Positions 31,778 through 44,800 of a stretch of 60,000 bases of DNA are shown in pieces (the first letter of the stretch is position 1; each line of letters begins with the position of its first letter). The notes below the pieces were generated by a model. It had not been told where the DNA came from and made no database searches. It saw only the letters and a list, made by a program, of their open reading frames with translations. Source of the stretch: Bugula neritina (lineage: Eukaryota > Bryozoa > Gymnolaemata > Cheilostomatida > Bugulidae); contig OZ037766.1 in NCBI GenBank assembly GCA_964035545.1, positions 16,014,722-16,074,721 of the forward strand, given 5' to 3'. The position numbers and the translations under genes were made by a program.

Positions 31778-33839
31778 ATATTGATTATGGTATAATTTAT
31801 AATCAAAATTATTATAAATATAACTTAAACTTTATTTAAACTTAAACTTTAATAACATTATCATTATGATTAAGTTAACAGCCATTGAATGATTGATAAA
31901 AATTATCTTAAAGTTAATAAGTATAACTAAGAATTATTTATAAAATAATAATCATCAGTATAAATATAATTATATAATATATTATTACTTTGAGCGTAAG
32001 CATTATAAACTATAACTATAACTATGCTTAATAAGTTAATTGTAACGTTGCACTTATGGCTTATACTTATAGTTACAGTTAATGGTATAGTATTAGTATA
32101 GTTATAGTAATACTAATACTGTAATAGTTTTGATTGAATGATTGGAGACGAGTACCGGAAGTGACATTATGAAAACAGAAAATATTTACTTGATCCAACA
32201 CAAATCTAGACCTAGTAACTTACACAGACCAAACTCCAATTTACACAAAAAGTACTTTTATCAAATAGTCCAGACGAGTTACTTGCACAAACAAATAGAT
32301 GCGCAGGCTTCAACTCTATAGTAACGCTTGATTGGCTAACCTCGAAAGTCTTAAAATTAATTCTATACCTTTGCTATTGAGTATAAAATTTCCTTCGTTT
32401 CATTTGAATTTCAGTTCCTTCTTATTGTTTCACACCAGACGTGGCGTTATATTTACAATGACTTACTGTTCACCATTTTGAACATGTTAATGTTATGGTA
32501 GTTTTTGCAATTATCAACATTACAAAAAGTTTCACTTTCACAAATATTAAATTTAATATGATTATCATTATGATAAATCATAATGAATATCAATATGTGT
32601 GTTAGAAATACTAATAGACATGAGTGGTACTACTAGTTGTAACACTCATGTCAGTAATTGGTTTTCACTTTGAATTTTAAAGTTAATCAGAATGAAAATG
32701 ATCATAAACCCTAATCATAATGATAATAAAGATATATCATTATCGATATTTATATTAATATTGGTAGTAATAATTATAATCATGATGATAATCATAATGA
32801 TAATGACAATTGCTTTTACTTTGCTTTGCTTTTTAATTTAGGAGCTTTCTAATAGTAATAGAATGTTTTTACTTTTAATGAAATTATTTATATTTTTGTT
32901 GTCTCAGTTTTGTGCAAACTGAAACTGGCAGTGTAGCACAGACTAGCTAGACTCTAGACTGCAGGGCTGTCCAACATGCATTCTACAGTAATTATTGGAT
33001 ATTCTATTCCATTTCAGTGGCCCTTGCCCTGAAAAGGTTGGACACCTCTGGCTTAGAATATACAACTCAGGAAGGGTTTCGCCAATTTCTTTTCCAATTG
33101 TTTTGAGTGTAAAAGAGGTCGCATGCCACAAAGACCAAAGACTGTATTTCTATTACCTAGTTGTGCAAAGCTTGTGATATTACTATCTCTCACCGGTTGA
33201 CATGTTAAACTTAAAGTAGGCTACTAAATGCTAATATCAATGTCAGTGTTACTGTGTTACCATTGTATGTGTAGTATGTTTAGCCATACCATTTTCATTT
33301 TAGTTTGAGTTTAAGATTTTTATTTAAACTTGAAGATGTAGCTACTGCTAGTCTCGGCCTAGTGACTAAAATTGCTATTTTATAGATGAATTGATATCGG
33401 GTTTAAAATTTTATTGCATTAGTTTTTGCTTGGTGGCAATGATTCATTTCACCATCTTCAGCTTAGTTTTTGGATCTACTTTAAATCTGCAGCCATGCTA
33501 TTATGTAGCACAGTCTACTTGATGAAACTTAAATTTAGTAGGTTCTACAAATTTGCATATGCGTCATTTGGTAAAAATGATAGTTCTTTTCATTGTATTG
33601 TGCACATTATTGAAACAGCTTATATTGAAGGCAATTCATGTAAAAATGTTAAAGAATATAAGCAGTATAAAGGTTATGCAGATTTTATTTTCAGTTTTAT
33701 TCTTTTAGTATTTCAGATGTAAGTGTAGTCAAAACCTTTAATAATGATTGAAAATAGATTCAGGATTTACAGAAAAAAATCGTAAATATTGAAAAATACT
33801 ATAGATTGCTTTATAGATCTAACTAATGAAGTAGGAAAT
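31778..33839. other. Intergenic DNA upstream of ZDHHC21
   Basis: I see no gene. It contains CTATAACTATAAC-type words (about 32005-32110), GATTATCATTATGA-type repeats (about 32560-32810) and a short TIR element at 32962-33050. The last few hundred bases presumably include the ZDHHC21 promoter and 5' UTR. Confidence 0.55.
32962..33050. mobile_element. Short hAT-like MITE remnant
   Basis: The left end CAGGGCTGTCCAACAT and the reverse complement of the right end CAGAGGTGTCCAACCT form 16-bp termini of the hAT CAG(G/A)G type, 89 bp apart. I do not see a clean 8-bp target duplication. Confidence 0.55.
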
Positions 33840-36800
33840 ATGAGAAGACTACATTGGAACACAGATTTGCGTGGTGTGATATGCATTTCCATTATATATG
33901 CTTATTGGATTTATGGCACCATTGTTCCAATGAAGATTATTATTTTACCATATTACAAGATGGGAATTATCAAAATGCATGCAATTATTAGTAAGTATAT
34001 TGTTGTGCATATATATTTTAATGAGCCTGAATTTTGCTCTCAGGTTGACTATATTATTATAATTTTACCTGTTTGTCATTTTATTTATTCACTTATAAAC
34101 AAACATACTTGTTTTTGTTTTCAAAGGAGTATGCATGTAAAACTGAGTTTATTACTTATGTTTTCAAACAATTGTAACAGATACTCTTTCAAAATCATTT
34201 CATTGAAATTGTTTTCAATGCATGATTATTTTTTTAATAAAGAGAAATACATTTAATATTTTACTGGAATTTGAGATATATGTATTTTTTGGCACTGTTG
34301 CAAAATTCACTTCAAGTTATTCTATGTTTGCAATGTTGAATAATTTAAAGCTATAAAATTAAGTTTAAGTTAAAATATTGGATTATATTTCATAATTGTA
34401 GTGTATATGATGTTTAGCATTATGACAATGCTTAGTTTGCTCAGAGCTTCCTTGTCACATCCAGGCAGAGTTCCGCAATATGTAGGATCTATGGGTGAGC
34501 TTATTTTGCTGCCTCTGTAATATATATTATTTCACCGCTATTAATAGTTTATACTAAAAACTTCAGCTTTTCATTCAGTCTACTAGTGATTGATGAATAT
34601 ATTAGAAGTACCATTTATTTCTGTATCCCGATAAGATATTAGACTGACCACATGTTTACTGTGTATTGAAGACTATAACTCACTATAACTATAACAACTT
34701 TGGTTGGCAAAAAGATTGCATTCTCACTTTTGAAGCTCTTAAAAATCAAAGCCTTGTTTGTTTACTCTGTTATACCGTAACACATTTGGATATGGGAAAG
34801 ATTATCTTCTTAACCTCTGTGAGTCTCATTGTTTTAGCGTCATATTTATTGTTCTTGAGTGCCCTAAAATTGTATTTTAGAATTGGCTTAAAACAAGATT
34901 GTTTAAATAAAATTTATAATAGAATAGCACTAAAAGTGACTAGAAGACCTCGTGTAAAGTTCACTCACAGTCTGGTGTAGTCTCACAGCTCTCTAGTGAA
35001 GTCCTTGTTTGTGCAGATCAAGCTGATTGGCAGTACTGTGATAAATGTAGCCACAAACGTCCCCCTCGAAGCCACCACTGTTCAAGATGTGGTCACTGTG
35101 TTACCATGATGGACCATCACTGCCCATGGTAAGTGTACCATGCAGTTGCTCATGGTAGCTATGTTATGGGATTACTACAGTAACTACTGCAGCGAAGGTT
35201 AAGTCGAATGTATATAATAGTTCTTGCTATTTTACATCAGTTGTGTCCCCACCCAATACCACATTGGTTAATTTATGCATCTGTGCTGTAGGATTAATAA
35301 CTGTGTGGGGCAGGACAACCGTTTTGCCTTTCTACAACTGATATTTTACACCATGGGGCTTAGTGTAAGTGCTCTGGCCTTCTGTGGAACTAAGTCTTAC
35401 AAACTACCACCGTGTCCAGAGAAGTATTGTCCTACAGTAAGTAGTTTAAATGTGTATGTAAATGTTTTGTAAAATTCTTATTGTAACAATATTCTATTAT
35501 ATTATACTGTATAGCATCTTGCCTAGTAGTAAGACACATGCTGTACCTTCTTGTGTGTTGTTTGTATAATTTTAGGATAGCTGGTTTGTAGAACATGAGC
35601 ACGGCTTGCTCGTCGCATCATATGTAATGTCTACTCTCATGGCCGTTGGTATAACTGCTTTGTCTTGTGGACAGCATTTCTCTGTTGCCCTGGTATGATA
35701 TTACCATAACATTTTATAGTAAAATATGTTACAATTATAATGTACTAAATCTGAACTTGGGTGTTTACTTTTTAATGCAACAATAAATCAGATAGTTTGT
35801 TTTACAGTTTACATGATGCTTTTGAAGTACGGTAGTGCAAATCCATCAAAATCTTGGAACATATACTCATTTGAGTTAGTTTCAGTCTTCGGCATTTTAT
35901 TTGATTTATTATTTTTGGTTATACATCATTTTATTTTTTAGTCGGCTTTTATGAATTTTCAGTTTTTTAGCTACTGTATTATATCCTATTTATATTTCTT
36001 ATATGTTTTAGGATGTAACTACTATAGAATCTATGATTTCCAAAAACCCTCTGGAGTAAGTATTGGTCAATGTTATGATTTGCTTTCTATTTCTCAGACT
36101 TCAACCCACTTATTGGCAACACAACTCCAACATAATGTAAATCATTACGGGAAAATAACTCCAATTTAAAGATTTGCTCTCGCAATAAATTTGTTTTAAA
36201 CATAATAATGCTTTAAATAACTCTATTGAGAAAGTATTTTTTAGATTGGAGTTATCTTTACTTGAACATAATTTACATTATAAGGTAGTTACATCCACTG
36301 AACTATAACTATAGTTTCAGTTCAGTGGTTACACCATACCGTAAACACACAAGACACAAAGTAACAGAGTTGCAACATCTACAGATCAATCTTTTATTAT
36401 TACTGGCCCCTCCCCATTTGAGCTCAGTCCAGCGAATCAAATAGCAGCATAATTACTATATAATAATTACATTATAATTGGAGTGCATAACAATATTGGT
36501 CTGCCAGGTATAGAGCTCTACATTACTTTAGCCTGTGCAACAGTTTAGATAAGTGGTGTTAACAAAATGAAATCTCTAGCCATTTATGAATTAAAAAATA
36601 TGCTGTTTTGCTAACTTTTGAAACTAGTTTCTTGTATATATAATGTTGTGATTAATACCATATTAAGTAGGACTTATAGAACCAGTTAGATATAATGATA
36701 TCTGTTGGTGTGTTTATAGCCTGTACATGTCTCGTCCAGAAAGACCCATGAAGTACCGATATGATGAGCTGTGTGGTACAAAGAATGTTTTGCTATGGCT

Positions 36801-36861
36801 GTGGCCTTGTCGTAGCCGACTGCAGAATAAGCAGCTGCTGTATGACCCTCACATAGTTTAG
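33840..36861 (+). CDS. ZDHHC21: DHHC palmitoyltransferase, ZDHHC21-like
   Basis: The complete coding sequence has seven exons: 33840-33990, 34402-34494, 35017-35128, 35292-35436, 35576-35692, 36012-36055 and 36720-36861 (804 nt, 267 residues; human ZDHHC21 is 265). It S-acylates cytosolic cysteines of target proteins at membranes. The Cys-rich domain (about 86-132) contains [15 protein letters not shown] and the active DHHC at 114-117, followed by [11 protein letters not shown]. Four hydrophobic segments (about 10-30, 50-68, 133-153 and 173-203) give the usual topology. The C-terminus follows human ZDHHC21 in layout, with a SRP-rP start and a GT-hydrophobic-P motif. I chose the ATG at 33840 over one 51 bases upstream because it matches the family N-terminal length. 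Confidence 0.93.
36132..36332. repeat. Imperfect palindrome in ZDHHC21 intron 6
   Basis: ATAATGTAAAT and ATAACTCCAATTTAAA in the left arm (36132-36170) recur as the reverse complement in the right arm (about 36235-36283). A second small hairpin follows, CCACTGAAC paired with GTTCAGTGG (about 36295-36332). It resembles a decayed MITE or foldback element. Confidence 0.55.
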
Positions 36862-38653
36862 TTTGAATGCAATTAATTTTGCGTGAGTGATCAAACAGAT
36901 TTGATGTAAAAAAGAAATTTTCAAGTGTTGCATTTCTGGTGATTGTAAATCTTTACGAAATGAATTGTAGTGTGTAAGTTGCAAGCCAGCTATTTTATGC
37001 TTCAAGTTTCCTATTGCTACGCGAGTTCATATGAATGCTCAATTTGTCTGTAGAGTGTAAATGTTTTCATACTAATGTTCTATTCTTTATATTATTGAAA
37101 GAACTGTATCTCTTTTTTTTACTCATGCTAGGTGCATCAGTCTATAAACCTAAACTTACTGTGCAAGTTTCTATAACAATCCTTATAGGCCCCGTAAATA
37201 TTTTTGATGTGACTCAATATTTGTAAAGCTATCATGTAACATCTTTATTTGAAAAACTTGGTGATGGCTTTGCCATAATTTATATCCTAAACTTTAGACA
37301 TGGTGTTTTAAGCTGTTGTAATGTGATATAGGTATATAAAAATCGATATTACTACTTATGTCTTCCTATTTCTTATGCTAAGCCAATAGAAAACAAGTTT
37401 TTTTTAGAAATGAGCAATCATAAGATCCTGCATTGTTACGTCTCAAAATGCAGTATTCTATATACTATTGTTTGTAAAATATATAAATTTATTCTAATGT
37501 TGCAATTGAGGAATGATGTTGTGTTTGGGATGAAAAGAAGTTATTAATTAATAGAAAACTTCTTTACTAATCTCTCATGATACAAGATGTTTTAATTATG
37601 ACTGTCAAAATTTGTTTTTGGCCCATGTATTGTTCATTGCAATCATAGAGTGCTAGATAATCTATGAAATGGTAAAATCATATAAGTTGAGTCTTCCTAT
37701 AGTTTTTTTTTTAAGTTGTTTAATAAGTACCTACTTCTAACAAATTGTATATTGTAGTAAAAGTCTATAAGAATATTTGACATCACAAAACAGCTTTATA
37801 ATTCAAAAATATATAATACCGCTCAATAACAGTGTATTTCTATAGACACGACTAGGCAAATAAATTTTAAAGGCACAATTCATTGCAAATAATAATGATG
37901 TCAGCCTTGCAACAGCAACAACTTGTCTCCAATTTTGTTGATGTCTACTTATTATATAACCAGTATTTACACTGAATTTCACGCGTTTTCAATTGCGTGA
38001 TATGTAATAATCAAGCAATTAACTTGTTTCAGAGAGTTGTCCTTTTCCCAATGAATTATTACAATGTCAAATCGCGCCTGATTGGATTATTAAAACAAGT
38101 CATGTGATAATCACGTGCCAACAATGTTGATTGAAAATCAACAAGTTTCAGTTTGTAAGTAATAAAGTTTTAGTTTTAACCTTGGACATATTGATATATC
38201 ACCATTGAATTTAGAAATAAAACTGAAGCTACCTTAAACATACAACTATAGTAGCTTTATTTTAGTAGACGTTAGTTTAAAGTGGTGCATAATTTTAATT
38301 TCAACTTTGTGATATTGATCAACTTCAAGCACTAGGTCTAGACTAGTACAGTACTAGTAGTAGTAGTAGTAGATAAAATTCAAATTGTATCAATAAATAT
38401 ATTCATGAAATGTTAATATAATTGATTATTAAATTTAATAAATAATTATATAATTCAATTTGACTTTTGTTGGGAAACCTCAAAATTAGTGAAATATTAG
38501 GAACCAGGTACTACCTTTTTTGTGGTAAATTATAATAGTAACTACTGATTACTATCAGTATCACTGTATCAGTATCACTATAAGTATTGTATTAGTATTT
38601 CTACTGGTATGATTTTAGCTTGAATTGAAACTAAGACTAGGTTAGAGTATCGT
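36862..38653. other. ZDHHC21 3' UTR and spacer before LRMDA
   Basis: No further coding sequence is seen. AATAAA occurs at 37859-37864 and 38161-38166. An AGT triplet run is at about 38348-38371. The spacer must contain the LRMDA promoter. Confidence 0.5.
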
Positions 38654-38812
38654 ATGGCTAAAAGTAGGCAGGAAGAGGTTACTACTGAAACTCCAAGCCT
38701 CGAGCCAGTACTTGATGGGACAAGGGTGAGTAAGTGTAAGTTACTAGAAGTAAGTTATGCTTATACTTATACTATAACTTATAGTTATAGTAAACTTATA
38801 CTTATAGTTAGC
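38560..38812. repeat. Degenerate (CTTATA)n array around LRMDA exon 1
   Basis: TATCACTATAAGTATTG words precede exon 1, and GCTTATACTTATACTATAAC-type words fill the first 80 bases of intron 1 (38736-38812). Similar arrays occur at other intergenic intervals of the window. Confidence 0.55.
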
Positions 38813-41800
38813 ACTCAACAGTAACTCAGCATGAGAGTTCATGACAAGGATGATATTACTAATAAATATTTTGATCTATTAATTTTTCCCATTATTATTA
38901 TGTTTTACAATGATGAAATACTCAGTGATCATTTGGACTTTAGAGTTTAGATAATTAGTGCAATCGCCCTGAGGCTTAACATAGACTGTTATAATAATCA
39001 GGATAATAAATAATAATGCTTATAGATTTAGTGATGGTAAATATTCTCATCAGCCCTACATTAACATCATTAGACTTAGTCCTCTGTTATGGGTATGATG
39101 CCCATACTAGTGAACCGTGATTGGTGTTAGGCTACTGAGTATTACTATTAGTATCACTATCACTGTGATTGAAAGTATCAGTATAGCTAGGTAAGCTAGC
39201 TAGCATAGCGATATCGATATTGTTTATGATGATCAAAATTTCTCATTGTCAATATAAGTCTTTGTGTGTGAATGTTTGCATTACCTGTTGAACTTAGTTT
39301 ATACGACAATCTTATTTTACAAACGGTGCAGTAAATGTTTTGCTATTAAATTTAGAATTGTTTTGATATCATCAATAAGTTGACAATTGTATAGATAAGT
39401 AGTTTTTACAACTGCTGGAAGGCGACTTCATTTTTTTCGACTCTCCCATCACACAGCAGACGCTGCTGAGTGTGTCAATTCATGTATGAGTAACTATTTA
39501 AATTTTAAAGTATTAGCTGATTCCAGCAAGAGTATTTATTGAAATAGTAGCATATTTACTTCCTCAATTCTGAGTAGTGTCATTCAATCTAAAATCTGGT
39601 ATTTGATTTTTGGAAATTCCAATCACTAAAAGGAAGACTCTCACCAAAGTTTTGCACACTCAACCCACTTTAATGTCATATCCTAATGCTTTTATTTCTT
39701 TTTTGTTTGTTTCAATTTGACTAAAAATTGTTAGAAACCACTATGCTGATAACTGTTCTAAAGTTCCATTCTATCATTTTCCATACTTGGTTTAGCTTGC
39801 AAATAACATTAAAAACGTGGCAAATTTCTTTTTTCATTAAACTTACTAGATTTATAAGAGCTTTCTAATTATCAAGAAAAACATGTGCTCATAAAATCAT
39901 CATTGACAAATAAATATGAGCTGCACATAAAACACTGCTAGAATATTAGTTGTTTACTATTTTTAGTTGTCAAGGTTAAATGGGTTGTAACTCAATTAAA
40001 TTAGATTATTGATTTCATAAATTATAACTACAATTTTAAATAATTCCAGTAAAATACTTATAGATATGTTGTTACCTAAGATGATGATGCTGTGCTTTCT
40101 CTTCTTCTCACATCACTTAACATTAACATTATTATCTTTCATTTTTATTGTATTTGGTACTCATATATTTTGTCATTTTATAAATTTGTTAGTCTTGTTT
40201 TGCAATATTAATAGCTAATTTCAATGTTTGTAGATATTTTTATGTTGTTTCATTTAATTGCAATTTTGCATTTTTTCTATTTGCCATAGTTATTGTATAT
40301 AATATTTGCTTTAGTTATATTGTGTATATTTGTCATAGTTATTGCTTATTGCAGCTGATTTTTGCTGGAAGAGATTGTTATTTGATTCCTGAAGAGCTCT
40401 ACAGCTATGCTTCAACAACAAAGTCTTTAGACCTCACGTTCAACTGCATCAAGTATTTAGCCTATACATAACTTATTATTCTCTAAGATGAATAAAACTT
40501 GATCCCCTGGCTAGTTGTGTTAGTAAATATCAACCATTTACTGCAATATTAGAAAAATCCAATCTGAATTACACCTCTATACCAAACCAATAGCCTTTGT
40601 GCTTAAACCAGTTAAGATATCATATTTCTGTGAAACAGTCAAGATAGGAAACAATTTATCTCTTAAAAAATTTTATGATCAACTCTGGATTCAATTTTTG
40701 CCTTCATTATGTTTGGTCAAGCGTCATGAGTTTGGTTAATACGTCAACTTTGCCAAGTTCTTGCATTATAACAATAACTTAGCCTACTTTTGTTATAGCT
40801 CACAGCCAGCAGAAGTAGTTAACCTTTTTATCCATTGGCATTTAAAAATTGCTTTTTGCATTAAATTCCTCACTCAAATAAATCTTCAGTGTTTCAAGTA
40901 AAATCTTTACTTTTTGTAATTCTGTTAGAGATCATTCATTTGATTGCATAGTATAATTATATTGGAATCTAGTAAAGATTACATTGCTAATGGAAAGTGA
41001 TTTTTGTCATCATCAAATTGATCTTGGCAAGTTTTGATAAAGCTATAAAAGGGTGCCCGGCTAAGTTAAATTATCTAAAATCTGGCACTTCCTAGGAAGA
41101 GCATTAATGCACTTTAAGATTTTTGATATGTTGAAAATAACCCGATTTTGTACAAACTTTACGAATTGTCATATATTGATGCCATAACTTGTTTAAGAGT
41201 TTTGATATAAATGTGCTACAACATATTGCCAGTGTTTTTTAAACAATGGTTGTTTATAAACTTTATCAATATATTGTCTAAACTCTACAATAATAATAGA
41301 TATATTATTTATGTTTTAGCGATTTGGTAGGAATAGAAAAGTTCTCCGTCACATTAGAAGAGTTGATTTTGGATAATAATGAAATAACTGAAAACACATC
41401 TTTTCCACTGCTTAGTAGCCTGCAACTTCTTTCCCTGTGCAATAATAAAGTATCCTTTGTAAAGCAATGTATAGTGTAGCATCATTTCTTATTGACATGT
41501 GTATTAAGATGTTTCTATATTATTTAGTTTTTGTTTGTATTATTTGGCATCTAATCATATAGAACAACTGAATCTTGCAGGTAATTTCTCTTGCCAGTGT
41601 TACTGCCTTGCTTTTCATTAAAAGTGTAAAGTGTTCATATTATTATGTAGATGGCAGTTGGCTGAACATTGAGTCATTTACACTGGTTGGTGATAAAAAG
41701 GTCATGGGTCACTACAAACTGTTGACTGTCACTTGAAATTCGCAAATTAAATTAGTCATACTTGCTTCCTTCTTTGCCAGTATAAATTGTATCCTTATCA

Positions 41801-44800
41801 CTTATGAAAAAGATATCTGATTTATATCAGTTCATCGACGAAGTTGAAAATAAGTTACCAAAGTTAGCATATCTCAGTTTGCTGGGTAACAAAGCATGTC
41901 CGGACTCCCTCACTCAATCGGACTGTGATGAGAGTGATTACGAGAGATACAGGTAGGAAAGTTTAGCATGTACAATGCTATTGTTGTGATAATAAGCATT
42001 GTGTAATATATCGCAAAGCAGCCGTTAGTCTACGCTTCTCTTGCTTGCTACGTGCTCCAGCAAGATTCACTAGTCTAAAATAACTGCCCTCTCACCGTGT
42101 TGGTTTTGTGTTGAAAAGTCAGCATGTTCTAAAACAAAGATCACAGTCCACCACAAGGATCCAACAACATTGTTTTTCACTAAGACGAGTGCCACATTAG
42201 ACAGATTTCCACACTCACCACTAGCCAAAATTTTGTACTCGCAGATAATTTGTACGAATTTCATATGGTCAAAATACCCAATGTCCAGTGCGAGACCCTT
42301 TTGCAGAAGTCATTTTATTGGCTGATCAATATTTTCAAGTTTATTTTTTAATTTTCAGCAATTTTTTTCTACTTTCACAGCATTATAGTGCAAATTTATT
42401 CGGGCATCGCCATGGAAACAAAAGCGATGTAGGTTCGCAGTAAATTTATCATTCGCTAGTTAGTTTTAGTTCCTGCTGACAACGCATTGTGTGTGGCAGA
42501 TAGCTCCTGCAGAAGATATTTACGCAGCTGGTTTCGCACTAGGGATTTTGTCTAATGTGGTCTTAGACTAAGAGGTGGCTACAAACATAACTGCATTTAC
42601 ATATACATCTTGTATTGCAGGGCAATGATATGCAAATCATTTTAATGTGAGGTTGTTTTTGTAGTCACTTCCTGGTATCGGGTTTTAATATAGAACTAAC
42701 AAGTGTAATCTGTCCTAAAACAGCTTTTCCTTTATTAGAAGTTAGAGTAAGTTTTTAGCATCAGTACAACACAGAGCTCATAGTTGTGATTTTTATACTC
42801 TATAGCAGGGGTAGGCAACCGGGGTCCCCAGGGCCACCTGTGGCCCTTTGCCCGTTTTTCAGTGGCCCTGTTAATGCTGAAGGTAAGTAAAAACTGGTAT
42901 ATGCATTCTGCTTAGCACAGCATGGGTCTGGTGGAAAATTACTTTAATATAATAAAATTTGATATGTTTACAATCATGTGACCCTTCGTTTTGTCTGACT
43001 TCTGAAGTTGCCCATCCCTGCTCTGTAGTCTATACCACACCATTACATAGGCCTAACTTTATTTTGTAGAAAATATGTTGTGTACAAGTTTCCTCATCTG
43101 AAGTTCTTAGATTCAAAGCCTGTGACAGCAAAAGAAAAAAAAGAAGCAAAAAGAACTGGAAAGTATTTAAGGGTGGTGAAGCCTGCATCAGTTGAATCTG
43201 AGGTGACCATCACAAGAAGTAATGGAGTGTTAAATTATAGCCCTGAAGGTTGACTGCGACTCGATCATGACTGACTATTAGTTAACAGACACCATTATAG
43301 TCATGATTTAGTACTTAGGGCTCTGGTTTAGTAAACACGAGTCAGCAATTAAAATCCTGCTAAACCGTTATGACAATTTGTGATGTTAGGAAAGCATTTA
43401 GTTATAATTGCTCCTGTGCCACATATGAAAAAGTCCTTAGCCTGCTTAAAAACTTCTTTCCATTGGGAGTTTGTTCTCGCAGAGATTTTGACTATAAACC
43501 CACATGAGTTCCTTTATTACAATTATATAACCTTGTAATTCATTAGATTATTTCACTAGGATGAAAACGCATCTTATGGGGAATCGGCTCGGCGTCCTCT
43601 TGATTACAAACCATTACCTGATGATTCGCCTTTGACATTTAAAGGAACCCCACCTGCTGCAGGTAACAGCTTTACTCAACATATTGTATAATAAGCATTT
43701 GTAGTCATATTACTAGCCATCAAGCTGTTATAAAGTTAATAAATAAGGTTGACCCTCAAACTTCAAAGCCTTTGTTTTTCTTGATAAGTTTCTGCCATAT
43801 GGAGCTAGTTTCTGTGCTAGAACGGAACGAAATTTTTTGTTTTTCTTATGAATTATCTAAAAAGCACTTACTCAATATATTTATTTTGCATTGAATAATT
43901 AGTTATGGTAAATAAAACATATAAATCAAGATCTCATTTGCTATTATTATAGTACAGAGTAAATTTATTAAAAAAGGGGTTCAACTCGGTTTCCATCATT
44001 TATGTAATAAAATAGGACATATAGAAGGTCAAATAACAATGTCATATTTGAGACGTGTTAGGAATAAAATTATTTATGTTGAATTTATTGTAGCAACCAG
44101 AGTATTTATAAGCTGTTTATAAATGCTGTTGAAGAATTAGTAATGAAATCATAATGTTTATCTCACAGTTATAAATTTATTAAAAATTATTTATGTATGG
44201 CCGGCATATAATTATTGCCACATAAGCTTTAGTGCAGTCTCAGCTATAAATTTATATCATTCGGAGATTTCATGTCTTTAAATAAATTTGATTCCATAAT
44301 AAGAAAATGGTTTTAGTGAAAAGTTGTTTAGTTATTATACTCCATGTAACTATTCCTTAAATGTATATATTTTGCAGATAAGCTTATTCTCGGTTAGTAA
44401 TTATGGACACGTTGCAATAAAACTGTGAAATATGGATTTTTAGAAAGTTTAAGGTTTCCCAAAATTGTTGAATTTATTTTGGAAATAACTGAGTCAACTT
44501 GAAAAATCAAACTATCCTAAGTTTAAAGCAATCGACTCTAGTGATTCTAAAAATCTAAAAGTGAATATTTAGTAATTATTAAAGTTGTAGTAAAGATAAT
44601 AGGATAGTATAAAAGATTCCTTACAGTGCGACAATTTCCTCAGTTTCACAGATTTACTGTAACATGACATATATATGTGTCTCTAGACGTGTGTCCTAGC
44701 TTTCTGTGTTGACCTGCTATGCAGCTTGTAGGCAGTTTCTAGTAATTATGTTGAGCCATCTTCTAACACTCTCTAAGCATGCTCTTTCAACATAGTTGAC

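Noticed and set aside
33426-33722. 98-codon plus-strand ORF upstream of ZDHHC21
   Set aside because: It is AT-rich with no domain and no link to the gene; probably chance or 5' flanking sequence.
34666-34980. 104-codon ORF in ZDHHC21 intron 2
   Set aside because: The flanking exons join in phase without it and its sequence does not match the family; it ends just before the exon-3 acceptor by chance.
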